This document shows positions 33,863 to 42,389 of a stretch of 64,000 bases of DNA, piece after piece. The first letter of the stretch is position 1. Every line of letters begins with the position of its first letter. The stretch comes from Burkholderiales bacterium 70-64 (GTDB taxonomy: Bacteria > Pseudomonadota > Gammaproteobacteria > Burkholderiales > Burkholderiaceae_E): positions 1 to 64,000 of the forward strand of contig MKUQ01000036.1 in assembly GCA_001898645.1 (NCBI GenBank). The letters run 5' to 3'. Both the position numbers and the translations under genes were made by a program. The notes beneath the pieces are model-generated. The model was not told where the DNA came from and ran no database searches. It saw only the letters and a list, made by a program, of their open reading frames with translations.

Positions 33863-35290
33863 ATGCTGATCCCCGTCATTCTCTCAGGCGGCTCGGGCGC
33901 CAGGCTCTGGCCGGTTTCGCGCGAAGCCTTCCCCAAGCCGTTCATGAAGCTCGGCGGCGAGCTCAGCCTCCTGCAGCGCACGCTCGCGCGCGCCCTGCCG
34001 CTGGCCGAAGGCGCGCGCGCGGCGATCGTCACCAACCGCGAGTACTTCTTCAAGACGCGCGAGGAGATCGACGCGCTGCCGGCCGCGCGCGGCTGCCGCG
34101 TCACCCAACTGCTCGAGCCGGCCGGGCGCAACACCGCACCGGCGGTCGCCATGGCCGCGCTGTGGGCCCACGCGCAGGATCCTGCCGCAACGCTGCTGGT
34201 GCTGCCCGCCGACCACCTCGTTCCCGACGAGGCCGCCTTCCAGGCCGATGCGCGGCGCGCCGCCGAGCTGGCCGCCGACGGCGCCGTGGTGCTGTTCGGC
34301 GTGCGCCCCACCGCGCCCGAGACCGGCTTCGGCTACATCGAGGCCGGCGAGCCGGCGGCAGGCCGCGCGCTGAAGGTGCGCCGCTTCGTCGAGAAGCCCG
34401 ACGCGGCGCGCGCGGTGCGCTTCCTCGCGGCCGGCAACTTCCTGTGGAACAGCGGTATGTTCTGCTTCGGCGCGCAGGCCATCCTCGACGCCATGCAGCG
34501 GCACGCCCCTGAGGTGCTCGCCGCCGCGCGGGCAGCCTGGGAAGCCAGCCGCGCCGGCGCGAGCGACGAGAAGGTCACGCTCGATGCCGACGCCTTCGCC
34601 GCCTGCCCCGACATCTCCATCGACTACGCGGTGATGGAGAAGCTCGCCGACGTGCTGGTGCTGCCGTCGCGCTTCACCTGGAGCGACATCGGCTCGTGGA
34701 AGGCGGTCTCCGAGCAGCTCGAGCCGGACGCCGACGGCAACACCACGCTCGGCGACACCATGCTGGTCGGCGCGAAGAACACCCACATCCAGAGCGAAGA
34801 CCGGCTGGTGGCAGCCGTCGGCGTCGAGAACCTGCTGGTGGTCGACACGCCCGACGCGCTGCTGGTAGCCAGCAAGGACGCCAGCCAGCAGGTCAAGGAG
34901 ATCGTCGGGCGCCTCAAGTCCAGGGGCCACGAGGCCGCGCGCCTGCATCGCACCGTGGCCCGGCCATGGGGTACCTACACCGTGCTGCAGGAAGGCCCGC
35001 GCTTCAAGATCAAGCGCATCGAGGTCAAGCCAAAGCAGACCCTGTCGCTGCAGATGCACCATCACCGCAGCGAGCACTGGATCGTGGTCTCGGGCACGGC
35101 GAAGGTGAGCTGCGGCGAGCGCTCGTTCCTGGTCGCGGCCAACGAGTCCACCTACATCCCGATCGGCTCGCAGCACCGGCTGGAGAATCCCGGCGTCGTC
35201 GACCTGGTGGTGATCGAGGTCCAGTGCGGCGACTACCTCGGCGAAGACGACATCGTGCGCTTCGACGACGTCTACGGCAGATCCTCCTAG
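33863..35290 (+). CDS. manC: Mannose-1-phosphate guanylyltransferase / mannose-6-phosphate isomerase
   Basis: Bifunctional type II enzyme of GDP-mannose synthesis, supplying exopolysaccharide or O-antigen. The 475-aa product has an N-terminal nucleotidyltransferase domain (ILSGGSGARLWPVSRE at about 6-21 and FPKPFMKL; FVEKPDAARA; WNSGMFCF; the metal-site DYAVMEK) and a C-terminal cupin isomerase domain (RPWGTYTVL, KRIEVKPKQTLSLQMHHHRSE with zinc-binding histidines, and YIPIGSQHRLENPG). The start ATG gives MLIPVILSGG directly. No other polysaccharide genes are adjacent except the divergent galE. Confidence 0.95.
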   Translation: MLIPVILSGGSGARLWPVSREAFPKPFMKLGGELSLLQRTLARALPLAEGARAAIVTNREYFFKTREEIDALPAARGCRVTQLLEPAGRNTAPAVAMAALWAHAQDPAATLLVLPADHLVPDEAAFQADARRAAELAADGAVVLFGVRPTAPETGFGYIEAGEPAAGRALKVRRFVEKPDAARAVRFLAAGNFLWNSGMFCFGAQAILDAMQRHAPEVLAAARAAWEASRAGASDEKVTLDADAFAACPDISIDYAVMEKLADVLVLPSRFTWSDIGSWKAVSEQLEPDADGNTTLGDTMLVGAKNTHIQSEDRLVAAVGVENLLVVDTPDALLVASKDASQQVKEIVGRLKSRGHEAARLHRTVARPWGTYTVLQEGPRFKIKRIEVKPKQTLSLQMHHHRSEHWIVVSGTAKVSCGERSFLVAANESTYIPIGSQHRLENPGVVDLVVIEVQCGDYLGEDDIVRFDDVYGRSS

Positions 35291-35456
35291 CGCCGCACCG
35301 GCGGCGGGCGCCGCTGCCGCCGGCCGCGACTCCGCCTGCACCGACCGCGCATGGCCCTCTCCGGAGGCAGCCGCGGCCGGACTCCGCCATACGCCCCGGC
35401 GATCGCACCCCCTTGCCGCGATCCGGCGCGGCGCGTAGACTGCGGCAATCCATCGA

Positions 35457-35480
35457 TCATATTAGAGACTCCTAATATGA
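35457..35480 (+). promoter_or_regulatory. Operator palindrome covering the arsR-DUF442 start codon
   Basis: Perfect 9-base arms TCATATTAG (35457-35465) and CTAATATGA (35472-35480) are separated by 6 bases; the ATG of the regulator lies inside the right arm. An AT-rich palindrome in otherwise GC-rich DNA in front of an ArsR-type gene is most simply its own operator. Confidence 0.7.
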
Positions 35481-36157
35481 CTTCAGAGCCCGGCGGAATC
35501 GCCGCGTTCACGCTGCGCGAATCCGCATCGGTGGCATGTCGCCTGCTGCGCACGCTCGCCAACGAGGATCGGTTCCTGATCCTGTGCCAGCTCACGCTCG
35601 GCGAACGCAATGTTGGCGAGCTCGAGGCCTCGCTTGGCATCTCGCAGTCGTCGCTCTCGCAGCAGCTGGCGATCCTGCGCGAGGAGTCCCTGGTGCGCGC
35701 GCGGCGCAACGGCAAGTACGTGCACTACTCACTGGCGGGCCCCGACGTCGCGCGCGTCATGTCGATGCTCTCGGGAATGTACTGCCAGCGCACGTCGGGG
35801 CTCTCGATCTCCGATCACGACCGCAACGTGTCCACGGCCGGCCAGTTGTCGGTCGACGATCTCGGGTGGGTGGCCTCGCTGGGGTTCCGGACCGTGATCT
35901 GCGTGCGCCCCGATTCCTCGCCGCCGTCGACCGATCCGAGCTCGCACCGGATCAGGCGCGCCGCGCACAAGGCGGGGATCGCCTTCCACTATTTTCCCGT
36001 TCAGTCCGGCCCGGTTCCGGGCGAACGCGCCCGGCGATTCGCGCGGCTCGTCGCGAAATGCGAAAGCCGCGTGCTGGCCTACTGCCGCAGCGGCAACAGC
36101 TCGGCGAACCTGTACCGCACGGCGACGCAGCTCGATCGCCCCGCCGTGTCCGCATGA
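35477..36157 (+). CDS. ArsR-type regulator fused to DUF442 phosphatase-like domain
   Basis: A 226-aa fusion. Residues about 10-95 form an ArsR winged helix (LLRTLANEDRFLILCQL, VGELEASLGISQSSLSQQL, RRNGKYVHYSL); residues about 115-220 match DUF442, the sulfur-related beta-lactamase-hydrolase-like domain (GQLSVDDLGWVASLGFRTVI, then AYCRSGNSSANLYRTA). The usual loop reads CRSGTRS; here the arginine is S, so the domain may sense rather than catalyse. BigR/SqrR-type ArsR proteins sense persulfides through cysteines; C33 and the loop cysteine are candidates. Leads a run of four genes on the same strand and is probably autoregulated through the palindrome over its start. Confidence 0.82.
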   Translation: MTSEPGGIAAFTLRESASVACRLLRTLANEDRFLILCQLTLGERNVGELEASLGISQSSLSQQLAILREESLVRARRNGKYVHYSLAGPDVARVMSMLSGMYCQRTSGLSISDHDRNVSTAGQLSVDDLGWVASLGFRTVICVRPDSSPPSTDPSSHRIRRAAHKAGIAFHYFPVQSGPVPGERARRFARLVAKCESRVLAYCRSGNSSANLYRTATQLDRPAVSA

Positions 36158-36180
36158 ACGCCGCCACGAGGGAGCGCCCG

Positions 36181-37173
36181 ATGTCCACCATTCTCCGACG
36201 AATCGTTCCATTCCTGGTCGGTGTGCTGTCGATGTCCGCCGCGACGGCGGCGCTCGCCCAGGCCGATCCCTCGTGGCCGTCGCGGCCGATCCGCGTCGTC
36301 ACGCCGTTCCCTACCGGAGGGATCAACGACGTGATCGCACGCATCGTGGCCGAGCATATCGCGCCGCGCCTGGGCCAGCCCATCGTCGTCGAACCCAGGA
36401 CCGGCGCGGGCGGCAACATCGGCACCGACGCGGTCGCCAAGAGCGCTCCCGACGGCTATACGTGGCTCGCGTCGTCGTTCCCGGTGATGTCGCTGGCGCC
36501 GGCGCTGTATGCGTCGCTTCCGTTCGATCCGGTCGCCGATTTCCGCGCCGTCGCGATGACGGCCAGCGCGCCCAACCTCCTCGTCGTCTCCTCGCAGCTG
36601 CCGGTGAGCACGGTGGCCGAGCTCGCCGCCTACGCCAGGACGAAACCCCAGGGCCTGACCTACGCGAGCCCGGGCAACGGCAGCTCGGCCCACCTGGGCA
36701 GCGAGCTGCTCAAGCGTTCCGCCGGCTTCGAGGCGCAGCAGATCGTCTACCGCGGCGCGCCTCCGGCCCTCGTCGACGTCATGGGCGGCGTCGTCGACTT
36801 CATGCTCGCCAGCGTCTCGCTCGCCGCGCCGCAGATCAAGGCCGGCAAGCTCAAGGCCCTCGCGGTCATGGATACGCAGCGTTCGCCACTGGCACCGGAC
36901 GTCCCGACCCTCTCCGAGGCCGGCTATCGCGAAGAGCCCATCGTTCCCTGGTTCGCGATCCACGTTCCCGCGGGAACGCCGGCGGCGATCGTGCAGCGGG
37001 TGAACCGCGAGGTCGAGCGCGCGCTGAAGGATCCGGACGTGCGCGAGCGCCTCGAGAAGGCCGGCGCGAAGGCGGCTGCACCGGCGTCGCCCGAGGCCGT
37101 CGACGCGCGCGTCCGGGACGAGGTCCGCAAGCTCGGCCAGTTCGCGCGCGAGATCCACCTGCCGAAACAGTAA
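36181..37173 (+). CDS. Tripartite tricarboxylate (Bug) family solute receptor
   Basis: A 330-aa periplasmic binding protein with a signal peptide (about 1-26, ending AALAQA) and the TctC fold: WPSRPIRVVTPFPTGG, then RLGQPIVVEPRTGAGGNIG, the DGYTWL segment, TYASPGNGSSAHLGSELLK and APDVPTLSEAGY, PWFAIHVPAGTP. Bug receptors bind carboxylates or amides and are greatly expanded in Burkholderiales, usually without their own TctA/TctB permease, as here. The ATG at 36181 has GAGGGAG upstream; another ATG at 36154 overlaps the regulator stop. The ligand is probably the acid later activated by the synthetase. Confidence 0.9.
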   Translation: MSTILRRIVPFLVGVLSMSAATAALAQADPSWPSRPIRVVTPFPTGGINDVIARIVAEHIAPRLGQPIVVEPRTGAGGNIGTDAVAKSAPDGYTWLASSFPVMSLAPALYASLPFDPVADFRAVAMTASAPNLLVVSSQLPVSTVAELAAYARTKPQGLTYASPGNGSSAHLGSELLKRSAGFEAQQIVYRGAPPALVDVMGGVVDFMLASVSLAAPQIKAGKLKALAVMDTQRSPLAPDVPTLSEAGYREEPIVPWFAIHVPAGTPAAIVQRVNREVERALKDPDVRERLEKAGAKAAAPASPEAVDARVRDEVRKLGQFAREIHLPKQ

Positions 37174-37183
37174 GCTCACAGCG

Positions 37184-39337
37184 ATGAACGTCCGCCGTCC
37201 GATGGCGACCGTCGCCGAGCTGATGAGGCCGCGATCGGTGGCGATCGTCGGCGCCTCCGAGGACCCCGGCAAGTTCGGCGGCCGGATCCTGCGCACCCTC
37301 CTGGAGCAGGGTTTCCCGGGAGACATCCATCCGATCAGCTCGGCACGGCGGGAGGTGCTGGGCCGCCGAGCGTGGCCGTCGGTGGCCGATGTGCCTGCCC
37401 CGGTGGACCTGGCGATCATGGCGATCCCCCGCGAGCACGTCGCGGGCGTGGTCGGGCAGTGCGCCGAAGCCGGCGTGCGCGGCGCGATCATCGTGACTTC
37501 ACGCTTCTCGGACGCCGGAGACGAGGGTGCCGCGCTCGAGCGGGAGCTGGTCGCCACAGCGAACGCGCACGGCATGCGCATCCTCGGTCCCAACTGCATC
37601 GGCATCGTCAGCCCCGCCAACGGATTCGCGCTGTGCCCCTCGCCGGTGCTGCTCGGACGGCGCGTCCTGGAGGGGCACATCGGCCTGGTCAGCCAGAGCG
37701 GCGCGATCATGGGCACCCTGATGGACCGGGCGCGTTCGGGCGGCATCGGCTTCTCGCACTGCGTCTCGGTCGGCAACCAGGCCGACATCGACGTGTGCGA
37801 GGTGGTCGAGTTCTTCGTCGAGGACGAGGCTACCCGCGTCATCTGCAGCTACCTCGAGGGCCTGCGGGGCCTGCGTGCCGGAACGGCATTCCTGGCCGCG
37901 GCCGAACGGGCGCAGCGTGCCGGAAAACCCTGGCTGATGGTCAAGGCCGGCAGGACCGAGGCGGGTGCCGCCGCCGCGTTCTCGCACACCGCGAGCCTGG
38001 CCGGCAGCCAGGCCGCCTTCGAAGCCGCCTGCCGCGAACGAGGCATCGTGCTCCTGGACGACCCCGAGGCGATGATGCTGCTCGCGGCCGGGATGTCGCG
38101 GTTTCCCGCGCGCAAGGTCGACGGAGTCGCGCTGCTCTCGCCCTCCGGCGGCGGATGCGCGCTGGGCGCGGACCGGCTCTCCGACATCGGCGTCCCCCTG
38201 CCTGCGCCGTCGGCATCCACGGCCGGGACGCTGCGCACGATGTACCCGACCGCACTGCTGAACCCGATCGACATCGGCGCTGCGAACGACGGCGCCGCGA
38301 TGTCGTACACGACGCGCACGCACGAGCTGCTCCTCGCCGACGAGGCCATCGACCTCGCCTTCACGGTGATCACTGCCGCACCCGACATCACGCGATTCGC
38401 GAAAATGGCAGCCGAAGGGGTCGAGAAGTCGGGCAAGCCGGCGATCATGGCGCTGCTCCCCGGCGAGGCGGCGGAAGGCGCGCGGCAGGCGCTGCTCCAG
38501 CGCGGTATCCTCCACACGCAAACGCTCGATACGGCGATCCGGGCGATTCGCGGCTGGCGCGAATGGTCCGCGGCCATGCGATTCGCGCCGGCCGCGCGCC
38601 CGCCGCAATTGATGCGTCGTACCGCGCTTCCTTCCGGCGCGCTCGGCGAGCAGGAAACGAAGCAACTGCTTGCCGCATATGGCATTCCGGTGAACCGCTC
38701 GGTGTTCGTCGCCGGCGCAGCGGGGCTGCGGCAGGCGGCGGACGGGCTCGCGCCGCCGTACGTGCTGAAGATCGTCTCGGCCGACATCGTGCACAAGAGC
38801 GACGTCGGCGGCGTGGCGGTAGGCCTGGGATCGGTCGGCGAGCTCGAATCGGCGGCGCGGACGATGCTCGAGCGCATCGCTGCCGGTGCACCCGGCGCGC
38901 GCATCCAGGGGTTCTCGCTGCAGGAGCAGGCCAGCGGCGAGCTGGAGCTCCTGCTCGGGGCGAAGCACGACGAAGTGTTCGGCCCGATGATCCTGATCGG
39001 CGCCGGCGGCATCTACGCGGAATCGCTCGCGGACACGGTCCTGGCCACCGCGCCGGTCTCCGAAGCGCGCGCGCGCGGCATGCTGTCCCGGCTGCGCATC
39101 GCCGGGCGCTTCCCCGGCACGCGCGGGCGTCCTGCCGTGGACGTGGCAGCAGCCGCACAGGCGGTCTCGCGACTGAGCTGGCTCGCGGCGGACGGCGGCG
39201 CATCGCTGCGCGAGCTCGACATCAACCCGCTGCTGGTCGGACGGGCCGGCGCAGGCTGCGTGGCGGTCGACGCCCGCGCCCTGCTGGCCGCAAGCTCCAA
39301 TGGAGCCGGTTCGGCAATCCGCGAGGAAGTGCAATGA
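37184..39337 (+). CDS. Acyl-CoA synthetase, ADP/NDP-forming (acetate-CoA ligase type)
   Basis: A 717-aa fused alpha-beta synthetase that makes an acyl-CoA from acid, CoA and ATP with release of ADP. Order of domains: CoA-binding Rossmann (about 10-135, RSVAIVGASEDPGKFGG), succinyl-CoA-ligase-like (about 150-290, LVSQSGAIMGTL), a second ligase domain with the phospho-histidine in AFSHTASLAGS, then the ATP-grasp beta part (about 490-710: VLKIVSADIVHKSDVGGV, MILIGAGGIYAE, LRELDINPLLV). Many such enzymes in Burkholderiales act on aromatic or branched acids. It lies 10 bp after the Bug receptor and overlaps the crotonase gene by 4 bp. Confidence 0.9.
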   Translation: MNVRRPMATVAELMRPRSVAIVGASEDPGKFGGRILRTLLEQGFPGDIHPISSARREVLGRRAWPSVADVPAPVDLAIMAIPREHVAGVVGQCAEAGVRGAIIVTSRFSDAGDEGAALERELVATANAHGMRILGPNCIGIVSPANGFALCPSPVLLGRRVLEGHIGLVSQSGAIMGTLMDRARSGGIGFSHCVSVGNQADIDVCEVVEFFVEDEATRVICSYLEGLRGLRAGTAFLAAAERAQRAGKPWLMVKAGRTEAGAAAAFSHTASLAGSQAAFEAACRERGIVLLDDPEAMMLLAAGMSRFPARKVDGVALLSPSGGGCALGADRLSDIGVPLPAPSASTAGTLRTMYPTALLNPIDIGAANDGAAMSYTTRTHELLLADEAIDLAFTVITAAPDITRFAKMAAEGVEKSGKPAIMALLPGEAAEGARQALLQRGILHTQTLDTAIRAIRGWREWSAAMRFAPAARPPQLMRRTALPSGALGEQETKQLLAAYGIPVNRSVFVAGAAGLRQAADGLAPPYVLKIVSADIVHKSDVGGVAVGLGSVGELESAARTMLERIAAGAPGARIQGFSLQEQASGELELLLGAKHDEVFGPMILIGAGGIYAESLADTVLATAPVSEARARGMLSRLRIAGRFPGTRGRPAVDVAAAAQAVSRLSWLAADGGASLRELDINPLLVGRAGAGCVAVDARALLAASSNGAGSAIREEVQ

Positions 39338-40071
39338 GCAACATCGAGGTCTCGCAGGACGCGAAGGTATCGGTCTTCCGGATCAACCGGCCCGACAAGC
39401 TCAACGCGCTCGACCGGCAGGCCGTGTCCGACCTGCGCTGCGCACTGGAGGACTTCGAACGCTCCACGCAGCGCGTGGCGGTGATCGCAGCCCGCGGCGA
39501 GAAGGCGTTCTGCGCCGGCGCCGATCTTTCCGATCCGCCGGATTTCTGGCGCTGCGTTCCGAGCCTGGGCGTGACGACGCGCAAGCCCGTGATCGCGGCC
39601 GTGCACGGCTGGTGCATCGGCGGCGGGCTGTTGTTTCCGATCTTCGCCGACCTCTGCGTGGCTGCCGAGGGGGCACGCTTCCTGTACCCGGACGCGAAGC
39701 TCGGCCTGAGCGGGGGCATCGTTGCGGCACTGGCCGCACGGGTGCCGCACAAGGCCGCGATGGAGATGATCCTGCTCGGGCGCACGGTCACGGCGCGGCG
39801 CGCCTACGAGATCGGCCTGGTCAACGAGGTCGTCGCGGACGGCGAGCAGGTCGACGCGGCGCTGCGCATGGCCCACGAGCTGGCCGCGATGGCGCCGCTG
39901 GTCCTGTCCACGCTGAAGTCGTTCGTCGAGGAGTCGGTGCTTCCGAAAGGGCCCGCCGAGCGGATGATCCAGGCGCAGCGCATGCTCGAGACGATCGGGG
40001 AAAGTGCCGACCGCCGCGAGGGAATGGCGGCGCATCGCGAGGGCCGGCCGCCCGATTTCCATGGACGCTGA
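39334..40071 (+). CDS. Crotonase-fold (enoyl-CoA hydratase/isomerase family) protein
   Basis: A 245-aa crotonase superfamily member: FRINRPDKLNALDRQAV, the oxyanion segments GEKAFCAGADLSD and AAVHGWCIGGGLLFPIFAD, and LLGRTVTARRAYEIGLVNEVV. The two glutamates of classical hydratases are not kept: the first site (GGGCEL in the rat and E. coli enzymes) is GGGLLF and the second (QPEI) is YPDA. It may therefore catalyse another crotonase reaction such as isomerisation, hydrolysis or decarboxylation. The start overlaps the synthetase stop (ATGA), so it should act on that CoA ester. Confidence 0.85.
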   Translation: MSNIEVSQDAKVSVFRINRPDKLNALDRQAVSDLRCALEDFERSTQRVAVIAARGEKAFCAGADLSDPPDFWRCVPSLGVTTRKPVIAAVHGWCIGGGLLFPIFADLCVAAEGARFLYPDAKLGLSGGIVAALAARVPHKAAMEMILLGRTVTARRAYEIGLVNEVVADGEQVDAALRMAHELAAMAPLVLSTLKSFVEESVLPKGPAERMIQAQRMLETIGESADRREGMAAHREGRPPDFHGR

Positions 40072-40153
40072 CCGTCCGCGGCAGCGCCGCACCGGGGGCA
40101 CGGCCCGCGACGCCGGGCACCCGTCGGCTCGCGCGAGCCGGCAACCGGCACCG

Positions 40154-40777
40154 ATGAAGCCGCGCTGGTTCTACGCACTGCGCCCCGACGCGCACGCGGC
40201 GGCGCAACTGGGCGCACTCGCCGCGCGGCTGGCTGCGAGCGTGGACGGCCGGCCGCTCTCGGCCGGCGACATGCACCTCACGCTGGTCTTCGTAGGCGAG
40301 CGCCCGGCCGAGGACGAGGCCACGCTCGCCGGCCTGCTCGCGGACCTCGCGCCGCACTGGCCGGCGATGGCGCTGACGCGGCTCGGGACCTTCGGCCGCG
40401 GCCTCTACTGGGCCGGCCCCACCCACCCGAAAGGCGAACCGCAGGCCGATACGGCCTCGCCTGCCTCATCCGCCTCGCCTGCCTCACCCGCTCCGCCCAC
40501 CCTATCCGCCTGGCCGGCGCAGCTCACCGCGCAGCTGCAGCAGCGGCTGCGCGCGGCCGGTATCGCCTTCGACGAACGCACGCTGCACCTGCACGCCACC
40601 CTGGTGCGAGGCGCGCGACGCGACGCCCGCAGCGCGCTGACGGCTCTCGCCGGCGCCCTGCCCATCGAGCCGGACAGCTGGACGCTGGCGCTCGGATGCT
40701 CCGACGCCGCCTCGACGCCGCAGCGCCGCTATCGCTGGCGCGAGGCGCCGGCAGGCCAGCCTCACTGGGCCGTATAG
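40154..40777 (+). CDS. thpR: RNA 2',3'-cyclic phosphodiesterase ThpR
   Basis: A 207-aa 2H-phosphoesterase (LigT family). The two HxTx motifs are H41-L-T-L (DMHLTLVFVGERP) and H147-A-T-L (LHLHATLVRGARR), with the FYALRPD start typical of the family. A low-complexity Ala/Ser/Pro insert at about 101-118 is encoded by short tandem GCCTCATCC-like repeats and is absent from the usual core. Possible function: opening of 2',3'-cyclic ends on RNA; the physiological role is unknown. Its end overlaps the convergent SDR gene by 16 bp. Confidence 0.88.
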   Translation: MKPRWFYALRPDAHAAAQLGALAARLAASVDGRPLSAGDMHLTLVFVGERPAEDEATLAGLLADLAPHWPAMALTRLGTFGRGLYWAGPTHPKGEPQADTASPASSASPASPAPPTLSAWPAQLTAQLQQRLRAAGIAFDERTLHLHATLVRGARRDARSALTALAGALPIEPDSWTLALGCSDAASTPQRRYRWREAPAGQPHWAV

Positions 40778-41553
40778 CCTCCGTCGATCACCAGCGACGA
40801 GCCGGTGACGAACTTCGATTCGTCCGACGCCAGGTAGACGACGCCCCATGCGATGTCGTCCGGCTCGCCGACGTGACCGACCGGATGCATCGAGTCGAGC
40901 ACCTTGCGTCCTTCCTCGACGCTGCCCAGCGATGCGAGATGGTTCTCGACCATGGGTGTCCAGATGTAGCCGGGATGCACCGAGTTGACGCGGATGCCCA
41001 GCCGCTCACATGCGCAGTACAGCGCCACCGACTTGGTGTAGATCGTCACGCCCCCTTTCGAGGCGTTGTAGGCGCCGAGCATCGGGTCGCCGACCAGCCC
41101 CTCGATCGACGAGAGGTTGATGATCGAGCCCCCCTTCGGCCCCCCGGCCGGGTTCACCTTCATGGCGCGGATCGCCTCCCGCGTCCCGAGGAAGACGCCG
41201 TCGAGGTTGATCGACATCAGCCAGCGCCACTGCTCGAGGGTCTGCTCGTGCGGCGCGGCGTTGAGCGCGACGCCGGCGTTGTTGACGACGACGTCCAGCC
41301 TCCCCCACGCGGCCACCGTCGCATCGACGACCGCCTTCCACTGCGCTTCGTCCGATACGTCGTGATGCATGAAGCGCGCCTGCCCGCCCCCCTTGCGGAT
41401 CGCCTCGGCGAGCGCCTGGCCCTCGGCATCCTTGAGGTCGGTCAGCATCACCTTGCCGCCCTCTCCGGCAAGCCGCCGCACCATCGCTTCGCCCAGCCCC
41501 ATCGCCGCGCCGGTGACGATGCAGACCTTGTCCTTGATCCGTTGGCCGCTCAT
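40762..41553 (-). CDS. Short-chain dehydrogenase/reductase
   Basis: A 263-aa classical SDR: cofactor motif TGAAMGLGEA at 14-23, NNAGVAL at 91-97, catalytic S148/S149 in NLSSIEG, Y162 and K166 in YNASKGG, and the ending SSLVIDGGYTAQ. D39 after the second strand (MLTDLKD) suggests NAD(H) preference. Relatives are annotated as cyclohexanol or 3-hydroxyacyl dehydrogenases; the substrate here is not known. The start MSGQRIKDK was chosen since the 25 upstream codons lie in the intergenic region shared with phoB. Confidence 0.87.
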   Translation of the reverse strand: MSGQRIKDKVCIVTGAAMGLGEAMVRRLAGEGGKVMLTDLKDAEGQALAEAIRKGGGQARFMHHDVSDEAQWKAVVDATVAAWGRLDVVVNNAGVALNAAPHEQTLEQWRWLMSINLDGVFLGTREAIRAMKVNPAGGPKGGSIINLSSIEGLVGDPMLGAYNASKGGVTIYTKSVALYCACERLGIRVNSVHPGYIWTPMVENHLASLGSVEEGRKVLDSMHPVGHVGEPDDIAWGVVYLASDESKFVTGSSLVIDGGYTAQ

Positions 41554-41649
41554 GTCGTGCTCCTTGAATGCGTGCTCGAGCGGCCCATGATGCAACGGAT
41601 CACGAACCACCCTCCTGTTCAGGATCAAGCATGCGGCGGTTGCAGGGAC

Positions 41650-41682
41650 CGGGTCACGAGCTTGTCACGCGCAGGTCATAAT
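41650..41682 (+). promoter_or_regulatory. Pho box and -10 element of phoB
   Basis: Three heptamers with 11-base spacing, CGGGTCA (41650-41656), CTTGTCA (41661-41667) and CAGGTCA (41672-41678), match PhoB half sites. A -10-like CATAAT sits at 41677-41682, nine bases after the second unit, the spacing seen in Pho promoters. The GTG start follows 8 bases later, so the leader must be very short. Confidence 0.7.
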
Positions 41683-41690
41683 CTCGCTCC

Positions 41691-42377
41691 GTGAGCGCCC
41701 GAATCCTGATCGTCGAAGACGAGCCGGCCATCCGCGAACTGCTCGCGGTGAACCTGCGGCACGCCGGCTACGTCGTCGATGCGGCCGACACCGCCGAGGC
41801 CGCGCAGATGCACCTGGACGCGGCAACGCCCGACCTGGTGCTGCTCGACTGGATGCTGCCCGGCCAGTCGGGCATCGATCTCGCGCGCCGCCTGCGCGGC
41901 GATGCCCGCACGCGCCACCTGCCGATCGTGATCCTGACCGCGCGCGCGCAGGAAGGCGACAAGCTGCAGGGCTTCGAAGTCGGCGCCGACGACTACGTGA
42001 CCAAACCGTTCTCGCCGCGCGAACTGCTGGCGCGGATCCGCGCGCTGTTGCGCCGCAGTGCCCCCGAGGCCGGCGAGGATCCGCTGGAGATCGCCGGGCT
42101 GCGCCTGGAGCCGGCGAGCTTCCGGGTGCTGGCCGACGGCCGGCCGGTCGAGCTCAGCCCCACCGAGTTCAGGCTGCTGCGCTATTTCATGACGCATCCG
42201 GACCGCGTGCTCTCGCGCACCCGGCTGCTCGACAACGTCTGGGGCGATCACGTGTATATTGAGGAGCGCACGGTCGATGTCCACATCCGACGCCTGCGGC
42301 TGGCGCTCGCACCCGGTGGCCACGATCGCCTGATCGAAACCGTACGCGGCGGGGGGTACCGCTTCCTGCCGCGCTGA
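41691..42377 (+). CDS. phoB: Phosphate regulon response regulator PhoB
   Basis: A 228-aa OmpR-type activator. The receiver shows E9-D10, phosphorylation site D53 (LVLLDWMLPGQSG), T83 and K105 (DDYVTKPF); the DNA-binding domain reads LSPTEFRLLRYFM, then YIEERTVDVHIRRLRLAL and RGGGYRF. Starts at GTG (MSARILIVEDEP). It lies 12 bp upstream of phoR and has Pho boxes in front, so it activates itself under phosphate limitation. Unlike the regulator at 3.2-3.9 kb it keeps every receiver residue. Confidence 0.95.
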   Translation: MSARILIVEDEPAIRELLAVNLRHAGYVVDAADTAEAAQMHLDAATPDLVLLDWMLPGQSGIDLARRLRGDARTRHLPIVILTARAQEGDKLQGFEVGADDYVTKPFSPRELLARIRALLRRSAPEAGEDPLEIAGLRLEPASFRVLADGRPVELSPTEFRLLRYFMTHPDRVLSRTRLLDNVWGDHVYIEERTVDVHIRRLRLALAPGGHDRLIETVRGGGYRFLPR

Positions 42378-42389
42378 CACCCGGGCCCC

